A DNA stretch of 64,000 nucleotides from positions 93,350 to 157,349 of the forward strand of contig NZ_JALLPO010000024.1 in the NCBI RefSeq assembly GCF_023276435.1. Reading direction: 5' to 3'. Shown here in pieces: positions 45,689 to 53,758 of this stretch (the stretch's first letter is position 1; every line of letters begins with the position of its first letter). Under the pieces are notes generated by a model. The model worked only from the letters and a program-made list of their open reading frames with translations, was not told where the DNA came from and searched no databases. The position numbers and the translations under genes were made by a program. Origin of the DNA: Sphaerisporangium perillae (GTDB taxonomy: Bacteria > Actinomycetota > Actinomycetes > Streptosporangiales > Streptosporangiaceae).

Positions 45689-46606
45689 TCAGTCATGGAG
45701 AGTGAGCGCGTCTGGTTCTGCGACGATGATATTCGAGTCCTTGAGATAGGCGCTCCGTGGAGCGATGGCCGGAACGTCGATGATCGCGATGAAGTCCTGA
45801 TGCGGGGGCACCCGTCCGGCGAGGTAGCGCCAGTGTCTCGACAGGTACCACCCCGCTCCAAGGGTGCCTTCGGTCCCGATGCCGCCGACGATGAACCAGC
45901 GCCGGTCGGGGCAGTGGCGCGGGTCCGGTGAGTGGCGCATGATCAACCCGTACTGGCGGTGGGAGTCCGAGTGGAACTCGCGGCCGTCCTTGACCCGGAC
46001 GAACTTGCGGAAGGGCCGCTCGTCCGGCTCCGGGACGAGTTCGAACATGGACAGGTCGGCCATCCGCTCAAGGTAGAGGAACGTGCAGGCGCTGCTCGAC
46101 AGCCCGACGCTGAGAAAGCTGCGGTCGCACCCTTCGATGAGCCGGCGGTCGGTCATCATCAGGTTGGGCTTGGCCGCTATCCCGTCGAAGATGTCGGCGA
46201 GGTACAAGATGGCCTCGATGTCGCTCGGCGCCGCCGAGTAGTGCGTGTCGATCCAGAAGTCGGCCAGTCCCCGGATCTTCGAGGTGGGGCGCTGGTAGCG
46301 GTGGGGCATCCCCACTCCCTCGAGCGCCCGGGTCACGTCGTGGTGCGGTTCGAAGTCGGGGAAGGCGAAGGTGGCTCCGCCCCTGGCCAGCTCCCGGCCG
46401 AAGAACTTCGCCCTCCTGCGGCCGAGGAGGGAGCCCTGTACGGCCAGCAGCATGTCGAAGACGGCGAGGAAGACGAACGACGTGGCCACCCCGACCAGGA
46501 GGTCGGGCCACGGGTCCGGGGAGGGGACCGAGAGGACGAACAGCGCGCCGGCGATCATCAGGCCGATGCCGTCGAGGGGCAGCTTGTCGTTCTTCATCCA
46601 GCGCAT
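45689..46606 (-). CDS. Two-TM-anchored protein of unknown function
   Basis: A 305-residue protein not assigned to a family. Two N-terminal membrane helices (GIGLMIAGALFVLSV at about 13-27, LLVGVATSFVFLAVFDMLLA at about 36-55) tether a soluble domain of about 240 residues. That domain ends in FIVGGIGTEGTLGAGWYLSR and HQDFIAIIDVP, a Gly-rich loop after a strand that resembles nucleotide-sensing folds, but this is only an impression. An alternative start is the internal ATG (MKNDKLPLD). No coupled partner gene. Confidence 0.6.
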   Translation of the reverse strand: MRWMKNDKLPLDGIGLMIAGALFVLSVPSPDPWPDLLVGVATSFVFLAVFDMLLAVQGSLLGRRRAKFFGRELARGGATFAFPDFEPHHDVTRALEGVGMPHRYQRPTSKIRGLADFWIDTHYSAAPSDIEAILYLADIFDGIAAKPNLMMTDRRLIEGCDRSFLSVGLSSSACTFLYLERMADLSMFELVPEPDERPFRKFVRVKDGREFHSDSHRQYGLIMRHSPDPRHCPDRRWFIVGGIGTEGTLGAGWYLSRHWRYLAGRVPPHQDFIAIIDVPAIAPRSAYLKDSNIIVAEPDALTLHD

Positions 46607-46681
46607 GCGGTACCCGGTCCTTCGCCACCGTGCTGCTACGAGCTGAACGTCTCGAACGACGCACGGAGTTCCCGTTCTCGT

Positions 46682-46698
46682 TCCCCTGTCCCAGGGGA
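46682..46698. promoter_or_regulatory. Perfect inverted repeat upstream of the + strand sulfur promoter
   Basis: TCCCCTG and CAGGGGA arms separated by three bases, 36 bases before the -35. It could be a regulator site between the two divergent units. No known consensus is claimed. Confidence 0.45.
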
Positions 46699-46734
46699 GG
46701 GATCGGGCTTTCTATGTATAACCAGTAGGAAATA

Positions 46735-46763
46735 TTGACTTACTGCGCGCCGGGTCGTAGGTT
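46735..46763 (+). promoter_or_regulatory. Promoter of the + strand sulfonate operon
   Basis: TTGACT (46735-46740), 17-base spacer, TAGGTT (46758-46763), with a start near 46770, exactly at the leader-peptide ATG. The -35 lies within CAGTA...TACTG arms (46722-46744). The ATTGACTTA core is identical to the facing sulfur promoter. Confidence 0.72.
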
Positions 46764-46769
46764 CGATGT

Positions 46770-46844
46770 ATGGGACAAGGGCATTATCTGACGCGTCGCT
46801 CGCATGTCGACCACGGTCACGTCGCCAGCGCGCAGTGTCGTTGA
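46770..46844 (+). CDS. Leaderless sulfur-operon leader peptide (RRSHVD..ASAQC type)
   Basis: A 24-residue ORF: MGQGHYLTRRSHVD then HGHVASAQCR and TGA. It matches the HVDxxxxASAxC leader-peptide signature. The ATG coincides with the predicted +1, so the message is leaderless. The Cys codon is second from the end. It is 35 bases from the -35 start, against 36 in the facing operon. Confidence 0.85.
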   Translation: MGQGHYLTRRSHVDHGHVASAQCR

Positions 46845-46881
46845 TCGCGGATCGCTAGCTCCTTCTCCATCCCGTGAGGGT

Positions 46882-47012
46882 GTGCGGCCGGCGTCCCGCC
46901 GCACTCGGGCCCTCGCGGTCGTCGCGTGGCCGACGGTGTCCACGCTCCCGTGAATCGTTTCCGATTCCCCGAAACCGTCCCCCTCCGGCATGCCTCGCCC
47001 GCGGCAAGGCAT
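46882..47012 (+). promoter_or_regulatory. Two hairpins between leader peptide and binding-protein gene
   Basis: Hairpin 1: GTGCGGC (46882-46888) and GCCGCAC (46898-46904), nine-base loop. Hairpin 2: ATGCCT (46990-46995) and AGGCAT (47007-47012) with inner GCC/GGC pairing, ending 25 bases before the ribosome site. Neither is followed by a T-run. They fit a Rho-linked or translational attenuator controlled by the leader peptide. Confidence 0.5.
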
Positions 47013-47049
47013 CGCGCGAGCATGCCCTTCCTCCATGAGGACACTCCCC

Positions 47050-48069
47050 GTGACCAGAATCAGACACGCCCTCATCCCCGCCCTGCTGGCGAGCCTCCTC
47101 GTCGCGTGCGGCTCCGCCTCGGGCGCGGCCAAGCCCGGCGGGCTCGAGGTGACCGAGCTGCGCTACCAGGGCAGCGTCGGCGCCGTCACCTTCCCCGAGC
47201 TGGCCGAGCATCTCGGCTACCTCGCGCCCATCAAGCTCAAGTGGATCGGCAACACCATCTCCGGCCCGCAGGACATCCAGGCGGCGGCCACCGGGCAGAC
47301 CGACTTCGGCGGCGCGTTCAACGGCGCCATCGTCAAGCTCGCCGCGGCCAAGGCCCCCATCAAGGCGGTGATCGGCTACTACGGCAGTGACAAGGACAGC
47401 TACGTCGGCTACTACGTGGCCGACGGCTCACCGATCAAGGGTCCCCGCGACCTGATCGGCAAGAAGATCGGGGTCAACACCCTCGGGGCGCACCTCGAGG
47501 CCGTGGTGAAGGAGTACCTCAAGCGCGGCGGCCTGACCCCGCAGGAGATCGGCAAGGTGGAACTGGTGGTCGTGCCGCCGGTCAACACCGAGCAGGCCCT
47601 GCGCCAGGGCCAGATCGACGTGGCCGCGCTGTCCGGCATCCTGCGGGACAAGGCGCTGCAGCGCGGCGGCATCCGCCCGCTGTTCAAGGACATCGACCTG
47701 TTCGGGCCGTTCACCGCCGGCAGCGTCGTGCTCACCCAGCGGTTCATCCAGCGGAACCCGAACACCACCAGGAAGTTCGTCGAGGGCTTCGCCAAGGCGG
47801 TCGAGTGGACGCAGACCCACTCCCGCGAGGAGGTGATCGCCGAGTACAAGAAGATCATCGATGGCCGGGGCAGGAGCGAGGACGCCGGCGGGATCACCTT
47901 CTGGAAGAGCAGCGGCGTGGCCAACAAGGGCGGCGTGATCGACGCCAAGGAGTTCCAGACCTGGGTCGACTGGCTGGAACGCGAGGGAGAGATCAGGCCC
48001 GGCCAGGTCAAGGTCGCCGACCTCTACACCAACGAGTACAACCCCTTCAAGCGCGGGAGCGCGTCGTGA
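47050..48069 (+). CDS. Sulfonate-type ABC transporter substrate-binding lipoprotein
   Basis: A 339-residue protein. GTG 47050 (GAGGA eight bases upstream) is preferred over ATG 47035. The signal peptide with lipobox ALLASLLVACGS puts Cys near residue 16. The mature protein is SsuA/TauA-like: ELRYQGSVGAVTFPELAEHL, QAAATGQTDFGGAFNGAI, DLIGKKIGVNTLGAHLEAVV. It binds the imported sulfonate outside the membrane. It overlaps the ATPase start by GTGA. Confidence 0.88.
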   Translation: MTRIRHALIPALLASLLVACGSASGAAKPGGLEVTELRYQGSVGAVTFPELAEHLGYLAPIKLKWIGNTISGPQDIQAAATGQTDFGGAFNGAIVKLAAAKAPIKAVIGYYGSDKDSYVGYYVADGSPIKGPRDLIGKKIGVNTLGAHLEAVVKEYLKRGGLTPQEIGKVELVVVPPVNTEQALRQGQIDVAALSGILRDKALQRGGIRPLFKDIDLFGPFTAGSVVLTQRFIQRNPNTTRKFVEGFAKAVEWTQTHSREEVIAEYKKIIDGRGRSEDAGGITFWKSSGVANKGGVIDAKEFQTWVDWLEREGEIRPGQVKVADLYTNEYNPFKRGSAS

Positions 48070-48947
48070 GCCGAGCCCTCACCGAGCAGCAGCATGAACG
48101 CCCGATCGTCGAAGGAGTCGTCGTGCCCGCGACCGTCGGGGACGCCGGGACCCGTACGAAGATCGGCCTCCGGGACGTCGGCAAGGTGTTCCAGATCAGG
48201 GGATCCGACCGGCCGTTCACCGCGATCGAAGGAGTCGGCCTCGACGTGCGGGAAGGGGAGTTCCTCACCCTGGTCGGCCCGAGCGGCTGCGGCAAGTCCA
48301 CCCTGCTCGACCTGATCGCCGGCCTCACCGCGCCGACCGGCGGCGAGGTCCTCATCGACGGCCGGCCGGTCACCGGGCCCGGCCTGGACCGGGGGATCGT
48401 CTTCCAGCAGTACGCCCTGTTCCCCTGGCGCACGGCCCTGGCCAACATCGAGTTCGGGCTGGAGGCCAAGGACGTCGCCAAGAAGGAACGGCGGGAACGG
48501 GCCCGCCACTACCTGGACCTCGTCGGGCTGACCGGGTTCGAGCAGCGCTACCCGCACGAGCTGTCCGGCGGCATGCGCCAGCGCGTCGCCATCGCCCGCA
48601 GCCTCGCGTTCGACCCGGACGTGCTGCTGATGGACGAGCCGTTCGCCGCGCTCGACGCCCAGACCCGCGAGTTGCTCCAGGAGGAGCTGCTGCGCATCTG
48701 GGAAAAGACGAACAAGACCATCGTGTTCATCACCCACGGCATCGACGAGGCCGTCTACCTCGGCCAGCGGGTCGCGGTGATGACCTCCAGGCCCGGCCGG
48801 ATCAAGAAGATCATCGACATCGCGTTCGACTCGCGTGAGGGCGACCTGCGCGCCCACCCGCGCTTCGGGGAGTACCGCCACGAGATCTGGACGTTGCTGC
48901 GCGACGAGGTCGCGGCGGCTCAGGAGCAGGAGCGGAACATTGGCTGA
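48066..48947 (+). CDS. Sulfonate-type ABC transporter ATPase (SsuB-like)
   Basis: A 293-residue protein. Walker A GPSGCGKST near 78, Q-loop FQQYALFPWRTAL, signature ELSGGMRQRVAIARSL, Walker B VLLMDEPFAALD, H-loop FITHGIDEAVYLG. This is the nitrate/taurine/sulfonate type. The first about 30 residues are an extra acidic tail. GTG 48066 overlaps the binding-protein stop. Confidence 0.93.
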   Translation: MSRALTEQQHERPIVEGVVVPATVGDAGTRTKIGLRDVGKVFQIRGSDRPFTAIEGVGLDVREGEFLTLVGPSGCGKSTLLDLIAGLTAPTGGEVLIDGRPVTGPGLDRGIVFQQYALFPWRTALANIEFGLEAKDVAKKERRERARHYLDLVGLTGFEQRYPHELSGGMRQRVAIARSLAFDPDVLLMDEPFAALDAQTRELLQEELLRIWEKTNKTIVFITHGIDEAVYLGQRVAVMTSRPGRIKKIIDIAFDSREGDLRAHPRFGEYRHEIWTLLRDEVAAAQEQERNIG

Positions 48948-49923
48948 CACACTCGCCGCCCCCGGGAACGCGACCACGGAAACCGCGACCGCCGCGCCCG
49001 TGACCCCCGGCACCGTGACCCCCGGAGCCGCCGCGCCCGGGACCGCGACCACCGGCCTGGAGGCATCCAAGGCCGCCCCGGCCGCGGGTGCGCGCGGGGA
49101 CGTCCCCACCGCAGGTGACCTGGCCACCCGGTTCTTCAAGGTCTCGGGGAAGGGGCGGCCCTCGGCGGCGTCGCGGACGGCGCTGCTGCTGCGGCGGTCC
49201 CTGGCGCTGATCCTGCTGGCCGCCGTCTGGGAGGTGCTGCCCCGCACCGGGGTGGTCGACCCGGTGTTCGTCCCGCCGCTGTCGGAGGACCTGGTCGCCT
49301 GGTACGACCTGCTGGTCAGCGGGCAGTTACTGGAGCATTTCCAGGCGTCGCTGATCCGCTCCCTCGCCGGCTTCGGCCTGGCCATCGTGCTGGCCATCCC
49401 GCTGGGCCTGGCCATCGGCTGGTACCGGCCGGTCGCCGACTTCCTCAGCCCGGTGCTGGAGCTGTTCCGCAACACCTCGCCCGTGGCCCTGCTGCCGGTC
49501 TTCATCCTCATCTTCGGCCTGGGCGAACCTTCGAAGATCATCTTCGTGCTCTACGCCTGCGCCTGGCCGATCCTGCTCAACACCGTCGGCGGCGTGAAGA
49601 CCGTCGAACCGCTGCTGATCAAGTCGGCCCGCTCCATGGGACTCGGTCCGCTCCGGCTCTTCCAGAAGGTGATCCTCCCGGCCGCCGTGCCGACCATCTT
49701 CACCGGGATACGGCTGGCCGGCGCCTACTCGATCCTCGTGCTGCTGTTCGCCGAGATGGTCGGGGCCAAGGCCGGCCTCGGCTACCTCATCCAGGACGCG
49801 CAGTTCAGCTTCCGCATCCCCGACATGTACGCCGGGATCATCACGATCTCGGTGCTCGGCCTGCTGTTCAACCTGCTCCTGGTCACCGTGGAGCGCCGCT
49901 TTTCGACGTGGAGGACCTCATGA
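48940..49923 (+). CDS. Sulfonate-type ABC transporter permease (SsuC-like)
   Basis: A 327-residue protein. TTG 48940 is behind GGAGCAGGAGCGG. The first about 65 residues are Thr/Pro/Ala/Gly-rich and disordered, unusual for this family. About six membrane helices follow (SLALILLAAVWEVLP, FGLAIVLAIPLGLAIGW and others) with the coupling loop KSARSMGLGPLRLFQKVILP. Overlaps the monooxygenase start by ATGA. Confidence 0.9.
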   Translation: MADTLAAPGNATTETATAAPVTPGTVTPGAAAPGTATTGLEASKAAPAAGARGDVPTAGDLATRFFKVSGKGRPSAASRTALLLRRSLALILLAAVWEVLPRTGVVDPVFVPPLSEDLVAWYDLLVSGQLLEHFQASLIRSLAGFGLAIVLAIPLGLAIGWYRPVADFLSPVLELFRNTSPVALLPVFILIFGLGEPSKIIFVLYACAWPILLNTVGGVKTVEPLLIKSARSMGLGPLRLFQKVILPAAVPTIFTGIRLAGAYSILVLLFAEMVGAKAGLGYLIQDAQFSFRIPDMYAGIITISVLGLLFNLLLVTVERRFSTWRTS

Positions 49924-51269
49924 CTGCCCGCAAGCTGCACCTGAACGCGTTCCTCATGGGCGTCGGCCACCACGAGGCGGCCTGGCGCCACCCGCGCGCC
50001 GAACCCGCCCGCCTCACCGACGTCCGCCACTACCAGGAACTGGCGCGCATCGCCGAGCGCGGCAAGCTCGACTCGGTCTTCCTCGCCGACGGCCTGGCCC
50101 TGCAGGGCAACGTCCGGCACAACGCGCTCGGCGGCCTGGAGCCCCTCACCCTGCTGTCGGCGCTGGCGGTCGTCACCGACCACATCGGCCTGATCGCGAC
50201 CGTCTCCACCACCTACAACGAGCCGTTCCACGTGGCACGCAAGTTCGCCTCCCTGGACCACATCAGCGGCGGCCGGGCCGGATGGAACATCGTCACCTCC
50301 GCGAGCGAGGCCGAGGCGCGCAACTTCGGCGTCGAACGCCCCGCGCACGCTGACCGCTACGCCAGGGCGACCGAGTTCGTGGAGGTCGTCACCAAGCTGT
50401 GGGACAGCTGGGAGGACGACGCGGTCCTGGGCGACCGCCGCAGCGGGGACTACGCCGACACCGGCAAGATCCACCCGCTCGAGCACGAAGGCGCCCACTT
50501 CCGGGTCGAGGGCCCGCTGAACACCTCCCGCCCGCCGCAGGGCCACCCCCTGCTGGTCCAGGCCGGATCCTCGCAGGACGGCAAGGAGTTCGCCGCCCGC
50601 TTCGCCGAGGCGGTCTTCACCGCGCAGCAGACCCTCGCGGACGCCCAGGACTTCTACACCGACATCAAGTCACGCCTCGCCCGGTACGACAGGCATCTCG
50701 ACGAGCTGCTGATCCTGCCCGGCATCTCGCCGATCATCGGTTCCACCGAGCGCGAGGCGTTACGGCTGGAGAAGGAGCTCGAAGAGCTCATCATCCCCGC
50801 GTACGGGCTGGCCCAGCTCTCGCACCTGGTGGGCATCGAGCTGCAGGAGGACGCGCTGGACAGGCAGTTGCCCGACGTCCCCGTCGAGACGGAGGGGGCG
50901 CAGAGCCGCCGCAAGCTCGTCATCGAGCTCGCCCGCCGCGAGAACCTGACCGTACGCGAGCTCCTCGGCCGGCTCGCCGGCGGGCGGGGGCACCGGGTCG
51001 TGACCGGCACCCCGGAGCAGATCGCCGACGAGATCCAGACGTGGTTCGAGAACGGCGCGGCCGACGGATTCAACATCATGCCGCCGATCCTGCCGGGCGG
51101 CCTGGAGCACTTCGTCGACCATGTCGTGCCCGAACTACAGGCCAGAGGACTGTTCCGCACCGAGTACGAGGGCCGCACGCTGCGCGGCAACTACGGACTC
51201 GCCCGGCCCGCCTCCCGCCACGCGGCGGCAGAGGAGAGCGAACGGCTGGACGTGGCGGTGGCCTCATGA
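49920..51269 (+). CDS. NtaA/SnaA/DszA-family monooxygenase
   Basis: A 449-residue protein. Motifs: LNAFLMGVGHHEAAWRHP, RGKLDSVFLADGLALQG, YNEPFHVARKFASLDHISGG, RAGWNIVTSASEAEARNFG, PQGHPLLVQAGSSQDGKEFA. It uses FMNH2 and oxygen, likely to desulfonate the compound brought in by the coupled transporter. ATG 49920 overlaps the permease stop. Its reduced flavin probably comes from the reductase two ORFs on. Confidence 0.93.
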   Translation: MTARKLHLNAFLMGVGHHEAAWRHPRAEPARLTDVRHYQELARIAERGKLDSVFLADGLALQGNVRHNALGGLEPLTLLSALAVVTDHIGLIATVSTTYNEPFHVARKFASLDHISGGRAGWNIVTSASEAEARNFGVERPAHADRYARATEFVEVVTKLWDSWEDDAVLGDRRSGDYADTGKIHPLEHEGAHFRVEGPLNTSRPPQGHPLLVQAGSSQDGKEFAARFAEAVFTAQQTLADAQDFYTDIKSRLARYDRHLDELLILPGISPIIGSTEREALRLEKELEELIIPAYGLAQLSHLVGIELQEDALDRQLPDVPVETEGAQSRRKLVIELARRENLTVRELLGRLAGGRGHRVVTGTPEQIADEIQTWFENGAADGFNIMPPILPGGLEHFVDHVVPELQARGLFRTEYEGRTLRGNYGLARPASRHAAAEESERLDVAVAS

Positions 51270-51328
51270 CCTCGCTGATGACGCTTCCCCAGGTGGCGGC
51301 GGTGCTCAAGGAAGGAACGGGAATTTGA
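51266..51328 (+). CDS. 20-residue mini-ORF coupled on both sides
   Basis: The ATG overlaps the monooxygenase stop (ATGA), and its TGA (51326-51328) overlaps the TTG start of the flavin reductase (TTGA). The peptide is MTSLMTLPQVAAVLKEGTGI. It carries the reductase ribosome site (AAGGAAGGAACGGG) in its coding part. It may act as a coupling bridge; no family is recognised. Confidence 0.4.
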   Translation: MTSLMTLPQVAAVLKEGTGI

Positions 51329-51855
51329 CCGAGACCCTGCCGGCCCAGGAACGCGGCACGGCGCAGGGCCGGGCGGTGGACCACGACGTCTTCCGCCAGG
51401 CCCTCGCCGTGCACGCCGCGGGCGTCGTCGTGATCACCGCGCAGAGCGAGGGAGTGCCCGTCGGCCTGACCGCCACCTCGTTCTCCTCGGTCAGCCTGGA
51501 TCCGCCCCTGGTCTCCTTCTATGTGGACCAGGCCTCCACCACCTGGCCCTGGCTGCGGACCGCGGACCACTTCGCGGTCAACATCCTGGCCGGTGACCAG
51601 GCGGAGGTGGCGTCGCGGTTCGCCCGCAAGGGCGTGGACCGCTTCGCCGAGCCCACCCGGTGGCGTCCGGGACCGCTCGGGGCGCCGCTGCTGCAGGACG
51701 TCTCCGCGCATCTGGTCTGCCTTCCCTACGAGACGTTCACCGTGGGGGACCACGTCTTGGTCGTGGGCCTGGTCGCGGAGGCGGAAGTGCACAAGCCGGG
51801 CCGCCCCCTGCTGTACCACCAGGGCCGCTTCGGCCGTTTCATCCCCCACCCCTGA
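51325..51855 (+). CDS. Flavin reductase-like (FMN-binding) protein
   Basis: A 176-residue protein of the split-barrel flavin reductase family: FRQALAVHAAGVVVITAQS, GLTATSFSSVSLDPPLVSFY, WPWLRTADHFAVNILAGDQ, HQGRFGRF at the end. It supplies reduced FMN to the monooxygenases of both sulfur operons. Start TTG 51325 is set by the ribosome site and overlap. A strong terminator follows. Confidence 0.9.
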   Translation: MTETLPAQERGTAQGRAVDHDVFRQALAVHAAGVVVITAQSEGVPVGLTATSFSSVSLDPPLVSFYVDQASTTWPWLRTADHFAVNILAGDQAEVASRFARKGVDRFAEPTRWRPGPLGAPLLQDVSAHLVCLPYETFTVGDHVLVVGLVAEAEVHKPGRPLLYHQGRFGRFIPHP

Positions 51856-51964
51856 CCCACATCCGCTCACCGGCCCGCTCCATCGCCCACCTCGGACCGG
51901 TGCTCGCCGGCCCGTTCACGACCCCCTGACCGGTACTCACGGCACGTTTCACGACCCCCTGATC

Positions 51965-52016
51965 GGTGCGCCCACCTGCCCGGCTCACGCCCCCGGGCCG
52001 GTGGGCGCACCTTTTT
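51965..52016 (+). terminator. Intrinsic terminator of the sulfonate operon
   Basis: Perfect 12-base arms GGTGCGCCCACC (51965-51976) and GGTGGGCGCACC (52000-52011), inner CCCGG/CCGGG pairing, then TTTTT (52012-52016). Two copies of CACGACCCCCTGA lie just upstream (about 51918 and 51949). Confidence 0.92.
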
Positions 52017-52296
52017 GCGCCCGGGTCAGGTGGGCGTACCCCGTCGAGGAGAACCGGCGCCGGCGACAATGCCCCGAATCTCCGGCATACCGAGCACACG
52101 GGATGCCGGAGGGACGGCTCAGTCGTGCAGGAGTTTGTCGCGGTTTTCAATGATTGCTCTCCCAGCATTGGCCGGACGGTTAGCTTCGATCACTAGACCT
52201 GGCATCTGATCGGACTTGCTCACGGGCGGCTGTCACATGGCTGATTCGGTCAATCTCGCCGACCCGCGAAGCTGTCCCGCAGCGGAGGAAGAATTG

Positions 52297-53709
52297 ATGC
52301 GAGCTGTCCAACTGTTGACCGCGTCGGCCGCCGTCGTGGCCCTGGCCGGCCTGGCCTCCCCGGCCACGGCACAGGCGTCCCCGGGCGACACCGCCCATTC
52401 CCGGCACATCGAGGTCCGCCGTGATCACAAGGACGTCCGGGTGCCCGTCGTCGTGCGGAAGTCCGGCGAGGCGGTCGTCGACCTGAACACCTCAGCGCCC
52501 GGCACGGACTGGGCGGTGAAGGGTTCCGAGTCGGCGGTCGTGTCCATCTCGGTCGACAACCGGTACGCCACCGACCTGGTCGTCTCCGGCGGGCAGCCCC
52601 TTCACCGGCAGCTCGCGCTGGGCCGGCTCACCGCCGGCGTGCACATGCTGCGCCTGCACTTCGCCGGCGAGCGGTCCGCGGCCGCGAGCAGGTCCGTCGT
52701 ACTGGACGCCCTGAAGGTCTCGACGTACGCGCCAGGAAGCCCCGAGTACCTGGTGCTGCGGTACGCGCCCGTCGTCTACGGGCGCAACCTCGCCGACCTC
52801 GGCGGCCCGTACCAGAACGCGACCAGCGACACCCCGCTCATCGCCTGGCACGACTCGGCGCCGGCCGCCACTCCCGGCCACACGAAGCTCACCTACTCGG
52901 TGGTGTGGAGCAACGAGGACGGCGGAACGAACACGCCTGCGCTGATGGCCCGCTGGGGTCGCACCACCGACATCGAGTGGATCTACGACGTCGAGGTCGA
53001 CGAGAACGGCGACCGGGTAGCGGGCAGCGACACCTACCAGGCTGCGAACCACCAGACGCTGCACTTCTCCGGCAAGTACGAAGGCGACCACGCCCTGCTC
53101 GAGACCTGCACGTCGAACAACAACATGTGCGACACCGTGGACGACCCCATGCGGTTCTTCCTGTCGCCCCTGCAGACGCTGCCGGCCGGCCAGGCCCGCG
53201 AGTACCTCATGGACACCAACTCCTGGACCTACGAGATCATGGCCAAGGAGATGCTCCGCGAGGGAAAGATCGAAGTTCCCTCGGCGACCACCCCGGCCAC
53301 GCCTGAGGTGAGCGACCAGCGCAACTACCTGTACGCGGTGGTCAAGAAGACTACGCAGCCGGCCAACGCGGGATCGTCCTGGGTCGGGGTCGCGCTCGGC
53401 GTCCGCCTCGTCAACGGTGACACCGTCTACCTGTCCAACCATGTGGACCCGACGTGGTCCATCCAGCGTGACGACCCGGCGGCCACCACGGTCGAGTTGC
53501 CGGCCGGCACGACGGCCGACGACATCGCCGAGGTGACCGCCCACCGCGTCGTGGTGGGCACCGACACCGGCGCCACCGTGCACGTCACCGCGATCAAGCG
53601 CGGCTTCCTGCTCGGCCAGGACTACCTTCCCCAGCAGTCCTTCCTGAACTGGACCGGCGACGTGGTCCTCGACGGAAGCACCACCTCGGCGGTGCTCTGG
53701 CACCGCTGA
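52297..53709 (+). CDS. Secreted protein of unknown function
   Basis: A 470-residue protein. ATG 52297 behind GGAGGAAG gives a classic signal peptide (LLTASAAVVALAGLASPATA, cleavage after about 30). The mature protein has an N-terminal jelly-roll-like domain (ADLNTS-type strands to about 150) and a conserved-looking core: RYAPVVYGRNLADLGG, TYSVVWSNEDGGTNTPALMA, RWGRTTDIEWIYDVEVDENG, TCTSNNNMCDT. The core resembles VPS62-like secreted proteins by recall only. Monocistronic, ending at a hairpin shared with the convergent gene. Confidence 0.7.
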   Translation: MRAVQLLTASAAVVALAGLASPATAQASPGDTAHSRHIEVRRDHKDVRVPVVVRKSGEAVVDLNTSAPGTDWAVKGSESAVVSISVDNRYATDLVVSGGQPLHRQLALGRLTAGVHMLRLHFAGERSAAASRSVVLDALKVSTYAPGSPEYLVLRYAPVVYGRNLADLGGPYQNATSDTPLIAWHDSAPAATPGHTKLTYSVVWSNEDGGTNTPALMARWGRTTDIEWIYDVEVDENGDRVAGSDTYQAANHQTLHFSGKYEGDHALLETCTSNNNMCDTVDDPMRFFLSPLQTLPAGQAREYLMDTNSWTYEIMAKEMLREGKIEVPSATTPATPEVSDQRNYLYAVVKKTTQPANAGSSWVGVALGVRLVNGDTVYLSNHVDPTWSIQRDDPAATTVELPAGTTADDIAEVTAHRVVVGTDTGATVHVTAIKRGFLLGQDYLPQQSFLNWTGDVVLDGSTTSAVLWHR

Positions 53710-53718
53710 CCGCACCAC

Positions 53719-53748
53719 ATGGCGGGCGCCGGCCGGGGCGCCCGCCAT
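53719..53748. terminator. Bidirectional hairpin between convergent genes
   Basis: Perfect 12-base arms (ATGGCGGGCGCC and its complement GGCGCCCGCCAT) with a six-base loop. It sits between the + gene ending at 53709 and the - gene ending at 53759. There is no T-run on either side, but the stem is very stable and symmetric. Confidence 0.75.
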
Positions 53749-53758
53749 GACGGAAGGC

